From contig CAZGNZ010000008.1 of the NCBI GenBank assembly GCA_964527215.1, positions 1-64,000 of the forward strand: a stretch of DNA of 64,000 nucleotides, in the 5' to 3' direction. The notes below the pieces were generated by a model. It did not search any database and had not been told where the DNA came from. It saw only the letters and a program-made list of their open reading frames with translations. Within the stretch, counting starts at the first letter, position 1. Every line of letters starts with the position of its first letter. The position numbers and the translations under genes were made by a program. This document shows positions 1 through 8,821 of this stretch, piece after piece. The DNA comes from CAZGNZ01 sp964527215. Lineage in GTDB: Bacteria > Fidelibacterota > Marinisomatia > SCGC-AAA003-L08 > JACNLC01.

Positions 1-1
1 T

Positions 2-55
2 CCGAATATGCTGAAAAAAGTGGAAATCGGGGTCGAATTGCTTAAGATGGGCTAG
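2..55 (+). CDS. C-terminal tail of a possible truncated gene
   Basis: An open frame enters from the left window edge and stops at a TAG at 53-55. It encodes only 17 residues (PNMLKKVEIGVELLKMG), which read like an amphipathic C-terminal helix. The fragment is too short to name a family, and an open frame this short could occur by chance. Confidence 0.25.
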   Translation, partial: PNMLKKVEIGVELLKMG

Positions 56-408
56 GTGAAATATCTCCCAAAAAACCTGAAAATGTAGTGCCAACGAATT
101 TTTGCTCATTGTATGTATAAGATAATATGTAACTTAAATATTCGCACTGTCAAACTTTGGTCTAAGAGATATAGTTCCTATATTTGGTTCAAACCCGATA
201 TTGATTACCTCCAATGGCGACACGGGTGAACCATTACAGATTGTAGAATGCAATAAGTAATTATCACACTAGTATATTTATAATGGAGTAATGATTATCA
301 TTGCCAAACCACAGCTGGGAACTTATTCTGAATTTTAAATTCAAGGGAATGCCTTACAAATTTCAATCTGCAGATACTTGAAGAATACTGTTTTCTTCGC
401 ATACTCTA
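56..408. other. AT-rich intergenic stretch, no gene seen
   Basis: No coding pattern was found on either strand. The stretch is AT-rich and ends at the left TA of the MITE-like element that begins at 409. No convincing promoter, hairpin or RNA gene was recognised. Confidence 0.5.
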
Positions 409-586
409 GCCCGGATATTTCATGAGACTTCGTAATGAGATGATGAAAATGATTGATTCTACAAGGCATATGAAGAAAAATGAGTGAAATCGTACTGGAC
501 AGTACGTTGAGAACATTTTTCGAGTATAACGCTGTAGAATTGAGCAGATCCATCATCGGAATAGATTTCTCATGAAATATTCGGGC
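409..586. mobile_element. MITE-like element, copy 1
   Basis: This is a 178 bp element with terminal inverted repeats of about 20 bp: left GCCCGGATATTTCATGAGA, right TCTCATGAAATATTCGGGC. It is flanked by TA on both sides (407-408 and 587-588), as expected after insertion of an IS630/Tc1-mariner-type element. It contains a perfect 7 bp hairpin, CGTACTG-GA-CAGTACG (491-506). By eye about 97% of its bases match copy 2 at 11259-11436, and a diverged copy lies at 22320-22489. It has no gene of its own. It lies exactly at the 3' end of ispG: the right-hand TA and the last element base form the ispG stop codon TAG. Confidence 0.8.
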
Positions 587-2514
587 TAGGATTCCGGCGG
601 TTCAATCCACCTGCCATCTGACTTGATCAGATTGATGAGAGCTTCCACCGCCCCGTCTGCAGGAATATTGGGCACCACCACATCATGTCCCCGATACAGC
701 GACACTTTGTCAATTCCAGTTCCTACATAACCGTAGTCGGCATCCGCCATCTCCCCCGGACCATTGACGACACAACCCATTATTCCGATTTTTAAGCCTT
801 TTAAATGATTGGTCCGTTCCCTTATTCGGGCTGAAGTTTCCTGAAGATCAAACCGGGTGCGGCCGCAGGAGGGACATGAGATGTATTCGGTCTGCGATAT
901 TCGAGTGCGCGTCGCCTGCAGAAACCCAAAGACAACCCGATTTATCAGCTCTGAACCCGGCGTCAGCTGGAATCCGTCCGCAAAACCGTCTATCAGCAAT
1001 CCCCCGCAGTCAGCCGCAGCTGCCAAAACCTGCTCTTCTTCTGCCAGACTTCCGTAGTCGGCCCGAATGATGACCGGTCCCGTCCAGCCCTTTTCGCGGA
1101 GTGCGATCAGACCATTGCGCATCGGCAGCAACCCGGGATTTTCTCCGAAATCAACCACAAGCACCTGATTTCCTGAAAGTGTGTCAAGCCACTCCGGAAA
1201 CTTATCGGGGCTGATCCCCAAAAATACAGGTTCATCACTATCCTGTGTCGGCAAATCCGATTGTATCTGAATAAATTTCTGAACCGGTTTTTCCGTCAAA
1301 GATTTGTTGTCATTCTGATAATCCCGAATATTGGTAACGCTTTCCATGACAGCCTTCGAAAGCGGTCGGCTGCCGGTGTAAACATAATCCGCAGCCTGAT
1401 CCGTTGGAATCCAAACACCCTCTTTTTCAAGACGGTATCCGGCATTCTCCGGATGGCCGGAAACATCCTTCAATTGACTCAGGTCCGCGATCACCACCGG
1501 TGGATAACTTCCTCCAATATTTTCCACATGCTCAGAGCGCTGACGCCGGTATTGATACGGATCCCGCAGCGGCTGCTTCGGCACGCGGCTGCCCTTTTCC
1601 ATTTTTCCAGTCAATCCGGCAAACCGATCAACCAGCTGTTTCGCTACCGGCACTTCATGTTCAGGATCTTCCGTCAGCGATACACGAATGGTATCTCCCA
1701 GTCCATCTGCCATCAGCGCGCCGATCCCGGCTGCAGACTTGATCCGGCCTTCCAGACCGGCACCGGCTTCGGTCACCCCCAGATGCAGCGGGTAATACAA
1801 TCCGGACGCATCCATCCGCAGCACCAGCAGACGGTAAGCATAAACCATTACCAATGGATTGCTGGCTTTCATCGATAACACCAGCTGATGATAATTCAGA
1901 TCAACACAAATCCGAATAAATTCCAGTGCGGATTCCACCATCCCCAGCGGCGAATCACCGTAGCGACTCATAATACGGTCCGACAGCGAACCGTGGTTGG
2001 TGCCAATCCGCATGGCCGTTCCATATTCCCGGCAGACTTTTACAAGCGGTGCAAAGCGTTCGTATATTCGGTTTAACTCCCCATCATATTCAGCATCGCT
2101 GTATTCCATTTTCTGAAACTGCTTGCGGTCAGCATAATTCCCCGGATTAATTCGAATTTTCTCCACCAGCCGGGCAGCTGCTTCAGCCGCATTGGGCGTG
2201 AAATGGATATCAGCAATCAACGGTCCGGTGTACCCTTTATGATGCAGCCGCTGCCTGATTTCCTTCAGATTTTCAGCAGCTCTGATATTCGGGGCCGTAA
2301 TCCGCACATAGTCGCAGCCGGCATCAAACAGCAGCCTGGACTGCGCTACGGTCGCTTCCGTATCCATGGTGTCAGTGGTCGTCATACTCTGAACACGAAC
2401 TGGATGCTCTCCGCCCAGCGGACAACCGCCAATCATCACTTCATGTGTTTTTCTTCTGAGTCCGCTTCCCCAGTGGTTGCAGTACTGCCATTCGGAGTGT
2501 ATTGTCTGATTCAT
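586..2514 (-). CDS. ispG: 4-hydroxy-3-methylbut-2-enyl diphosphate synthase, large form
   Basis: IspG (GcpE) is the [4Fe-4S] enzyme that converts MEcPP to HMBPP in the non-mevalonate isoprenoid pathway. The N-terminal TIM barrel is clear (VRVQSMTTTDTMDTEATV, LIADIHFTP). The C-terminal cluster domain has CPSCGRTRFDLQE and GCVVNGPGE, which together supply the cluster cysteines. At about 642 residues it is the long form with a central insertion, as in Bacteroidetes, Chlamydia and plants, rather than the roughly 370-residue enterobacterial form. The open frame extends to a TTG at 2580. I chose the ATG at 2514 because family members begin shortly before the RRKTHEVMIGG segment, but no strong ribosome site decides it. 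Its stop codon is shared with MITE copy 1. It appears monocistronic. Confidence 0.93.
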   Translation of the reverse strand: MNQTIHSEWQYCNHWGSGLRRKTHEVMIGGCPLGGEHPVRVQSMTTTDTMDTEATVAQSRLLFDAGCDYVRITAPNIRAAENLKEIRQRLHHKGYTGPLIADIHFTPNAAEAAARLVEKIRINPGNYADRKQFQKMEYSDAEYDGELNRIYERFAPLVKVCREYGTAMRIGTNHGSLSDRIMSRYGDSPLGMVESALEFIRICVDLNYHQLVLSMKASNPLVMVYAYRLLVLRMDASGLYYPLHLGVTEAGAGLEGRIKSAAGIGALMADGLGDTIRVSLTEDPEHEVPVAKQLVDRFAGLTGKMEKGSRVPKQPLRDPYQYRRQRSEHVENIGGSYPPVVIADLSQLKDVSGHPENAGYRLEKEGVWIPTDQAADYVYTGSRPLSKAVMESVTNIRDYQNDNKSLTEKPVQKFIQIQSDLPTQDSDEPVFLGISPDKFPEWLDTLSGNQVLVVDFGENPGLLPMRNGLIALREKGWTGPVIIRADYGSLAEEEQVLAAAADCGGLLIDGFADGFQLTPGSELINRVVFGFLQATRTRISQTEYISCPSCGRTRFDLQETSARIRERTNHLKGLKIGIMGCVVNGPGEMADADYGYVGTGIDKVSLYRGHDVVVPNIPADGAVEALINLIKSDGRWIEPPES

Positions 2515-2732
2515 GCAATGCTCAATATTTGTTTTATGGTTCATCGACAGAATAGGAAACTGCGACCCGGCCGGAAACAAACGTTATCGGAATCGCAATC
2601 ATCCAACTCGGACACAACGTCAGATTTGAATGCGCTGTTTGGCTGGTAACATTGATTTGCCCTGTTCATCCCCAACAGCCGGTTCCCCGTTTCTGAATTC
2701 GAACAGGGTGATTCATCGAAAGAATACCTACA

Positions 2733-3884
2733 TCAAGTCCTCGCAAACGGCTGCTTCAGAAGCTGTTTTGCCTCTTCTACTTCCGGATAACGATTATCCA
2801 GTTTTTCCATCACTTTATAATCCTTCACTGCGGCAGCCCTGTCTCCGCGCAGATCGTGACATTTCCCCCGCAGCAGATGGGCAAATCCCAGCAGCCAGTC
2901 AAATTCCATGTTATAGTTTTCAATAATCCAGGTCGCATGCAGCGCAGCCGAATTCACCTCATTTCTTTCAAAACATTTCAGAGCCGTGATATAGCGGTAC
3001 TTCAGCCGACATTCCTGCCGCTGCATTTCCGTTCCCGTATTCTGAAGCCGAACCAGCTGGGCATCAATCAATTCCAGTTCATCCCAATATCCGGCTTTGG
3101 CCAGTGCTTCACCCATCAGAAACCAGAAAAAGGGATGCCCCGGGAAGGTTTCCGTCAGAGGAGTCACCCAGGTCAGCGCGGCATCATAATCCTTCTCGAT
3201 GTACAGGTAAGCATATGTCAGAATATTGGACGCCTCAATCCAGCTGTAATACGATTCTTCAGCGGCTGTCTTCAAATGATCCAGCCCGGCTTGGCAATCG
3301 GGATCGATTCCCAGCAGACTGGCCATCCACTGCAGGGCTTTGGGTGACTGACAGGCATAGTATTCCATAATCCCAATGGGCATGTAAACATCCTTCAACT
3401 CAGGATTTTTATCCGCCACATCCAGCACAATCCGGTGCGCTTTGAATCCGGCGACGATAATATTCACCCAGTGTTTTTTTGCCAGAGCCACCCGTTCACT
3501 CATTCCGTATGTGGATGCCAGATAGAGCCGGTATTCCGGATTTTCCGGATGTTTTTCAATCAGTTTTTCATACACCGGGATGGTGGTTTCGATACTTTTA
3601 TCCAGTACCGAGTAACTGGAGTCAGGTCCGAATTCCACCTGTGTTTTAAGCCAGATCACCGCCAGCCGAAGAAACGGAGTTACCGGATGTTCGGGATCCA
3701 GAACAGCACTCTGGTCCAGCTGCTGAAGAGCTTCATCGAAACGGTAATTGTACAGGTCGGATATGGCCTGGTCCACATGGATGCGTGCCGGAGAATTCAG
3801 GGATTCCTGGGCTGCTGTCAGTGAGAGCAGAACAGTCAGAAAACATACTGAACACATTCGCAGAAGCAGTATTCGTTGATTCAC
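2733..3884 (-). CDS. secreted TPR-repeat protein
   Basis: This 383-residue protein starts with a hydrophobic signal sequence (LLLRMCSVCFLTVLLSLTAA). The rest is helical and TPR-like (LYNYRFDEALQQLDQSAVLDPEHP, YEKLIEKHPENPEYRLYLAS), which suggests a periplasmic or surface scaffold. Specific function is not recognisable. The start is a GTG that overlaps the TGA of the upstream KARI-like gene (GTGA), so the two are probably translationally coupled. That makes the unusual KARI homologue its only obvious functional neighbour. Confidence 0.8.
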   Translation of the reverse strand: MNQRILLLRMCSVCFLTVLLSLTAAQESLNSPARIHVDQAISDLYNYRFDEALQQLDQSAVLDPEHPVTPFLRLAVIWLKTQVEFGPDSSYSVLDKSIETTIPVYEKLIEKHPENPEYRLYLASTYGMSERVALAKKHWVNIIVAGFKAHRIVLDVADKNPELKDVYMPIGIMEYYACQSPKALQWMASLLGIDPDCQAGLDHLKTAAEESYYSWIEASNILTYAYLYIEKDYDAALTWVTPLTETFPGHPFFWFLMGEALAKAGYWDELELIDAQLVRLQNTGTEMQRQECRLKYRYITALKCFERNEVNSAALHATWIIENYNMEFDWLLGFAHLLRGKCHDLRGDRAAAVKDYKVMEKLDNRYPEVEEAKQLLKQPFART

Positions 3885-4867
3885 TCGGAGTCCCGTTTTA
3901 TCAGTTTGTCCAGCATTTCATCTGTTATTGTATCCATCAGAGTGGGGATATGATCGCGTATCTGGGATTGCGGCTTCCCGGTTCGGACTGCTTTCAGGTA
4001 TTCTTCCCGAAATGCGCCGGACCGAATTTCATCAAAAATATTTTCGATTTCACCCATCACATGATCGCTGATTATCCGGTCTCCTCTGGTTTTACCGCCA
4101 TATGCTGCAATGGGACTGATATCTTTTTGAAACCGGCTGAAACCACGCTGAAAAAGCAAATCCACAATGGTTTTTAATTCATAAAAGCACACCAGCCAGG
4201 CCGCTTCCGGCTGAATGCCTTTTTTGACAAGCACGGAAAAAGCTGCTTTCACCAGAGCCGGCAGTCCGCCGGTAAGTATCGCCTGCTCCCCGAATAAATC
4301 AGTCTCCGTTTCTTCGGCAAAGGAAGATTTGAAAATCCCCGCCCGGGTACATCCGATGGCCTTCCCGTAAGCCAGCAGATACTCAAAACAGTGACCGCTG
4401 ATATCCTGATGAACGGCTGCCAGTGCCGGAATACCGAAACCTTCCTGATATGACTTTCTCAGAATTTTCCCTGCTCCGGACGGCGCCACCAAACCCACAT
4501 CCACGAAATCCGGAAATGACAGACCTTCAAAATGAACGGCGTACCCGTGAGCAAAAATCAATCGCTGGCCTTTATGCAGATTCGGACGAATACTCGCCTG
4601 ATACACCTCGGGGATCACCTCATCCGGCAGCAGAATTACCAATAAATCCGAAATCTCGACAGTGGTTTCAATGGAACCGACAGTCATATGAGAACCGGCT
4701 GGTACCGCCGATGGATTGCGAACACCGATATGAACCCGAAGACCGGAATCAACTGCATTGGCGGCCTGCGCGGAACCCTGACTGCCGAATCCGATTATGC
4801 CGATGTTCCGGTTCAGGAGCAAAGTCAGATCCGCGTCTTTGTTATAAAATATTTTAGCTGTTTTCAA
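3881..4867 (-). CDS. ketol-acid reductoisomerase-like protein lacking catalytic Lys and one Mg ligand
   Basis: This 328-residue protein has the length of a class I KARI (IlvC) and aligns along its whole length: Rossmann motif GFGSQGSAQA, FAHGYAVHF with His107, and ETETDLFGEQ with metal ligands Asp190 and Glu194. Glu230 and Ser251 are also kept. Two residues essential in true KARIs are changed: the Lys of APKGPG is Ser130 (APSGAG), and the Glu226 metal ligand is Val (LVCFYE). Both were checked on the DNA. It probably does not catalyse the standard acetolactate isomeroreduction. The frame is open to 5395, but that extension lies over the divergent gene. The TTG at 4867 has a good ribosome site (GGATAAGGA, 4875-4883, 7 nt spacing). 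No other ilv or leu genes are near; it is coupled to the TPR gene instead. Confidence 0.85.
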   Translation of the reverse strand: MKTAKIFYNKDADLTLLLNRNIGIIGFGSQGSAQAANAVDSGLRVHIGVRNPSAVPAGSHMTVGSIETTVEISDLLVILLPDEVIPEVYQASIRPNLHKGQRLIFAHGYAVHFEGLSFPDFVDVGLVAPSGAGKILRKSYQEGFGIPALAAVHQDISGHCFEYLLAYGKAIGCTRAGIFKSSFAEETETDLFGEQAILTGGLPALVKAAFSVLVKKGIQPEAAWLVCFYELKTIVDLLFQRGFSRFQKDISPIAAYGGKTRGDRIISDHVMGEIENIFDEIRSGAFREEYLKAVRTGKPQSQIRDHIPTLMDTITDEMLDKLIKRDSE

Positions 4868-5059
4868 GTAAAAATCCTTATCCCGACTGTTCAGGAATTG
4901 ATATGATTCAGATCGGGAAAAGATATAATTTATTGCCTTAAATAAAACAGGTATTTCTGTGTGAGAACTTCCAAACTGCATGCTTTTCCGGCACCGGTTG
5001 AACCGAATACATCTGCACACCTTTTTGCCTGCAAATCCTGTCTTAATTACGGATGATAT
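4868..5059. promoter_or_regulatory. divergent intergenic region with promoters for both flanking genes (inferred)
   Basis: A 192 bp AT-rich gap separates two genes transcribed away from each other, so at least two promoters should lie here. The only clear signal is the ribosome site TCCTTATCC (4875-4883, read on the minus strand) of the KARI-like gene. No confident -35/-10 pair was found. Confidence 0.4.
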
Positions 5060-8000
5060 ATGAAAAATGATGGTCGATTTTGGAGACTGTTCTGGTGTCT
5101 GACAGTTTTTTCGGGGATACTCAATGCCCAGTCGGCAGATGACTTTGTTAAAGCCGGATGGGACGCATTTGACAGAAATGATTTTACGGCAGTCGAGTCG
5201 GCATTTCAGGCAGCCATTGACCTGGAACCAGACCACAGCCGTGCCCATCTTGGCCTGTATTTTCTCTATTCGCTGCAGCAGAAGGACAACAAGATATGGG
5301 ATGAACTGGACGCGGTCTTTTCGGCCGTCCCTGATCCCTATCCGTATATATTTGCCATATTCAATCAACCGGTTCTGAGACAGACGCTCAACCAACGGAA
5401 ATCACCGGCCCTCGCCCTGCTTAAGGAACTGAGCACTTCCGAGGATGATGCTCACGGGCTGGTGAAAGCGTGGGCTGCCGAATTGCTCGGTACACATTAT
5501 CTCTCCAGAAACAAATTCAAAAAAGCCCGGGAATATTTCCAGGCAGGTCAGTTTATTCAGGACTGGTCTGTAATCGGACCGTTTGAAAATATTTCCCAAT
5601 CCGGATTTCAAAAAAGTTTCCCGCCGGAGCTGGGATTCAGTCCGGACACTGTCATTCCCGGGAAAAACGACATACCGGTGAAATGGTTTGACATCCCTGA
5701 AATTCGCCTGGACAACTGGCTGGATCTGACGCATTACTTTGATTCTCGAGATGCCGTGTTTTACGGAAATACGTTTGTCTATTCCGGCAGTGTGCAGCCG
5801 GTTCAGATTCGGATTGGGACAAGCGGATCCCTGAAAGCATTTCTCAATGACACTGAGATCTGCAGATTCCCGGATGAAAACAATAACGGAATCGATACTT
5901 ACATCATATCAACAGAGCTTCAGGAAGGATGGAATCGACTGCTGGTGAAATGCGGCTATTCGGAAATACAGAGCTGCAATTTTCTGGTACGAATAACGGA
6001 TGAACACGGCGGTCCGGCAGCCGGTTTGAAGTATGACACAAAAGCACATGAATATTCGCATCAGCTCGAATTCCCGGTTTCGTTGGTTCCGAATTTTGCT
6101 GAAAGCGCGTTTTTGGAAAAAATCCAGCTGCACCCGGATCATCTGGAAAATTATCTGCTGCTGGCGATGGTGTATCTGATAAACGACAAGGCCGTGGAGG
6201 CAGAAAAAATACTGAACCGGGCCAGTGAATACCTTCCCGGGTCTGCACTGATTCCGACCCACAAGATGGAAGCACTGCTCCGAGGAGAAAAAGTGGATGA
6301 GATTTCCACGATTCAGGAACAGCTTTTTGCCACAGTTCCCACCCTGCCCGGTCCCATTTTCTACAAAGCTGCTGATGCCCTGAATGATGAAGACTATGAA
6401 ACGGTCGGCCGGCTTATTGATCAGTACGAAAGCGGGTGGCCGGATTCAAAGCTGCTGTTCAACCTGAAGCTTCAGTACCTGTATGCCATCGAAGCGCTGC
6501 CGGAGGTTACTCAGCTGCTGGAATATTTTTATGAATTGTACCCCGATGATGTCAGCATTGTTCGTTCATATTTCATTATGCAGTATTCATCGACCAAAGA
6601 CCCGGACGCCGGAATAAAGATCATGAAAAAAGCCCTCAAGGAAAACTACCAGGCTGAGTATCTGAATATTTTAGCTGAACTGCATCTGGCCGACGGAAAT
6701 CTGGATCACTTTGAAAAAATCATGGAAGCCAATCAGGAACTCCAGCCATCCAACCCGGAAATACTGACCCGGTTCGGCAGCATCCTTTATCAAATCAAGG
6801 AGTATGACGACGCAGAAGACGCCGTAAAACAGGCCCTGAAAATACGTCCGCAGTCTTCCGGGCTGTGGGAACTGCTGGGCAGCATTCGGCGTGACTCCGG
6901 AAACTCGGACCAGGCCGGTGACTGCTACCGGAATGCCCTGATGTACAGGTCAACCAATTATGATGCGCGGGAGGCCCTGCGGCAGCTGGAAGGGAAACCG
7001 GACATTTTTACTCGTTTCAAGTCTCTCTCTGCAGACAGTCTGATCGCAATCGCTCCCGGACCGGAGGATTATCCGGAAGCAGATGCAGTCGTTTTGATGC
7101 AGGACAAACATCGTGTTGTCTATCAGGGCGGAGCGTCCCAGTCCACCGAAGAAACCATTGTTCGAATACTGAACCAGAATGGGTTGAATGCGTTTACCGA
7201 ATTTTCCTTCTCCTTCAATCCTTTTCTGGAAACACTGGTTGTGGAAAAGGCACAGGTTGTGAAAACCAGCGGTGCCCGCATTGAAGGCGAGATGTCATCC
7301 GGAATGGTTGTTTTCAAGTCGCTTGAGGTAGGAGACTTCATCCATCTGAAGTGGAAAACGAAAAATTATTATTCCGGGAAATTGTCCAACCACTTCTGGG
7401 ACGAAATGGTTTTCAGCTCCTGGAATCCCGTTTTGTATTCATCCTATGAACTGCTTGCACCTGAATCAGAAACTTTTGATTATGTCACTCACCATTTTCA
7501 GCAGGATGCCGTTGTTGAACAGACTCCGGACGGCCTTCTGTACCGCTGGGAAATTATGGATGAACTGGCAGTCAGATATGAAATCGGCATGCCGAGTCTG
7601 GAACAGGTTGGCAAGGTTCTTCAGATCACCAGTCTTCCGGACTGGAATTATATTGTTGAATGGTACTCTGATCTTGCGCTGAACAAAGCACGGACTTCGT
7701 TTGAAATAGAGCAGCAGGTCGCTGATATTTTCTCCGATCTGTCCAAACCTGACCTGGAACAGAAAATTCGGCGCATCCATCATTACATCACCGAAAACGT
7801 TACATACAGTTATGTCCCGTTCCGTCAGTCCGGTCTGGTTCCGCAGAAAGCCCGTGATGTTCTGGTGGACAAGGTCGGTGACTGCAAGGATATGGCAACC
7901 CTTGCCATAGCAATGCTGAGTGAGGTGGATGTGGAAGCCAGCTATGTGCTGGTGCGTACCAGAGATGAAGGCCATCGTCCTGATGATCTGCCGAGTATTG

Positions 8001-8821
8001 ATTTCAACCACTGTATCGTGAAAGTACCGGGCATTGATGACGACGACATATTTATGGATTTAACGGCCCAGAATTTCCCTGTCAAAACAGTTCCGAATAT
8101 GGATATGGGCGCGTTTTCATTATTAATAGAATCCTCATCGAATGCACCGATGGTTCTCGGTGAAGCGGGATTTCTGCCCCGAAACTCCTTTCGTGATACC
8201 AAAATCAGTCTGACCGAAGACGGTCTGATGAGCCTCACAAGCCAATGCCGAAAAACAGGCGCACTGGCTGCCGGTTTCCGCAGCAACTACCGCTTTATGG
8301 CTCAATCTGACCGGGAACGAAATCTTACCGAGTATCTGGCAGGCCTGTATCCCAATATCAGACTGACTGAATTTGAAATATTGGATATTGATGCCATCGA
8401 CCCCGAAATAGCGTATCATTACAGCTACGAGGTTCCTGATTACACCACGGATACCGGCACTTTTCGATTTTTCCGGGTTCCCTGGGCAGACAGACTCGAT
8501 TCCAACAATGCGCTTTCCTATGATGAACGCCGTTACCCCTATCAAATCTGGACCATGACGGATACAATGCTTCAAACCATTCAGATCACCATTCCTGACG
8601 GGTATGAACCGGTGGAACTGACAGAAAAACTGAAGTATGTATCCGAGCATCTGGAATATGAGCTGACATATTCCTGGCAGGACGGTGTCATTGCAGCTCG
8701 ACGGCAGTTTATCAGCCGAAAGGACGAAGTGTCTCCGGAGGTTTACTCGGAATTCAAGGAATTGTACAACAAGATTGTGAAAGCGGATGAAACACAGATA
8801 CTGCTGCGAAAAAACAACTGA
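5060..8821 (+). CDS. secreted TPR / DUF3857 / transglutaminase-like protein
   Basis: This 1253-residue protein has an N-terminal signal sequence ending near NAQSA. TPR-like repeats follow (roughly 25-90 and 350-650). A DUF3857 region is at about 690-860 (VVYQGGASQSTEETIVRILN), and a transglutaminase-like cysteine protease fold at about 890-1005. The triad is intact: Cys942 (GDCKD), His984 (FNHCIV) and Asp1000 (MDLTAQ). Proteins joining DUF3857 to transglutaminase domains are widespread in the FCB group and act in the periplasm or at the surface, but their substrate is unknown. It overlaps the next gene by 35 bp, which implies co-expression with the nucleotidase-like lipoprotein. Confidence 0.85.
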   Translation: MKNDGRFWRLFWCLTVFSGILNAQSADDFVKAGWDAFDRNDFTAVESAFQAAIDLEPDHSRAHLGLYFLYSLQQKDNKIWDELDAVFSAVPDPYPYIFAIFNQPVLRQTLNQRKSPALALLKELSTSEDDAHGLVKAWAAELLGTHYLSRNKFKKAREYFQAGQFIQDWSVIGPFENISQSGFQKSFPPELGFSPDTVIPGKNDIPVKWFDIPEIRLDNWLDLTHYFDSRDAVFYGNTFVYSGSVQPVQIRIGTSGSLKAFLNDTEICRFPDENNNGIDTYIISTELQEGWNRLLVKCGYSEIQSCNFLVRITDEHGGPAAGLKYDTKAHEYSHQLEFPVSLVPNFAESAFLEKIQLHPDHLENYLLLAMVYLINDKAVEAEKILNRASEYLPGSALIPTHKMEALLRGEKVDEISTIQEQLFATVPTLPGPIFYKAADALNDEDYETVGRLIDQYESGWPDSKLLFNLKLQYLYAIEALPEVTQLLEYFYELYPDDVSIVRSYFIMQYSSTKDPDAGIKIMKKALKENYQAEYLNILAELHLADGNLDHFEKIMEANQELQPSNPEILTRFGSILYQIKEYDDAEDAVKQALKIRPQSSGLWELLGSIRRDSGNSDQAGDCYRNALMYRSTNYDAREALRQLEGKPDIFTRFKSLSADSLIAIAPGPEDYPEADAVVLMQDKHRVVYQGGASQSTEETIVRILNQNGLNAFTEFSFSFNPFLETLVVEKAQVVKTSGARIEGEMSSGMVVFKSLEVGDFIHLKWKTKNYYSGKLSNHFWDEMVFSSWNPVLYSSYELLAPESETFDYVTHHFQQDAVVEQTPDGLLYRWEIMDELAVRYEIGMPSLEQVGKVLQITSLPDWNYIVEWYSDLALNKARTSFEIEQQVADIFSDLSKPDLEQKIRRIHHYITENVTYSYVPFRQSGLVPQKARDVLVDKVGDCKDMATLAIAMLSEVDVEASYVLVRTRDEGHRPDDLPSIDFNHCIVKVPGIDDDDIFMDLTAQNFPVKTVPNMDMGAFSLLIESSSNAPMVLGEAGFLPRNSFRDTKISLTEDGLMSLTSQCRKTGALAAGFRSNYRFMAQSDRERNLTEYLAGLYPNIRLTEFEILDIDAIDPEIAYHYSYEVPDYTTDTGTFRFFRVPWADRLDSNNALSYDERRYPYQIWTMTDTMLQTIQITIPDGYEPVELTEKLKYVSEHLEYELTYSWQDGVIAARRQFISRKDEVSPEVYSEFKELYNKIVKADETQILLRKNN

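Noticed and set aside
341..556. A 71-codon minus-strand frame that recurs almost unchanged at 11242-11448 and might look like a conserved small gene
   Set aside because: It is simply the translation of the MITE-like element. The match extends over the whole element including its terminal repeats, and the diverged copy 3 does not keep the frame.
1261..1878. A 205-codon plus-strand frame opposite ispG
   Set aside because: It is a shadow of the ispG coding strand with no domain pattern. The same applies to long antisense frames at 2856-3347, 3435-3824, 22917-23606, 46343-47131 and 50537-51415.
4868..5395. Upstream extension of the KARI-like frame by 176 codons
   Set aside because: It runs over the divergent TPR/transglutaminase gene, lacks family similarity, and the TTG at 4867 has a good ribosome site and gives the normal KARI length.
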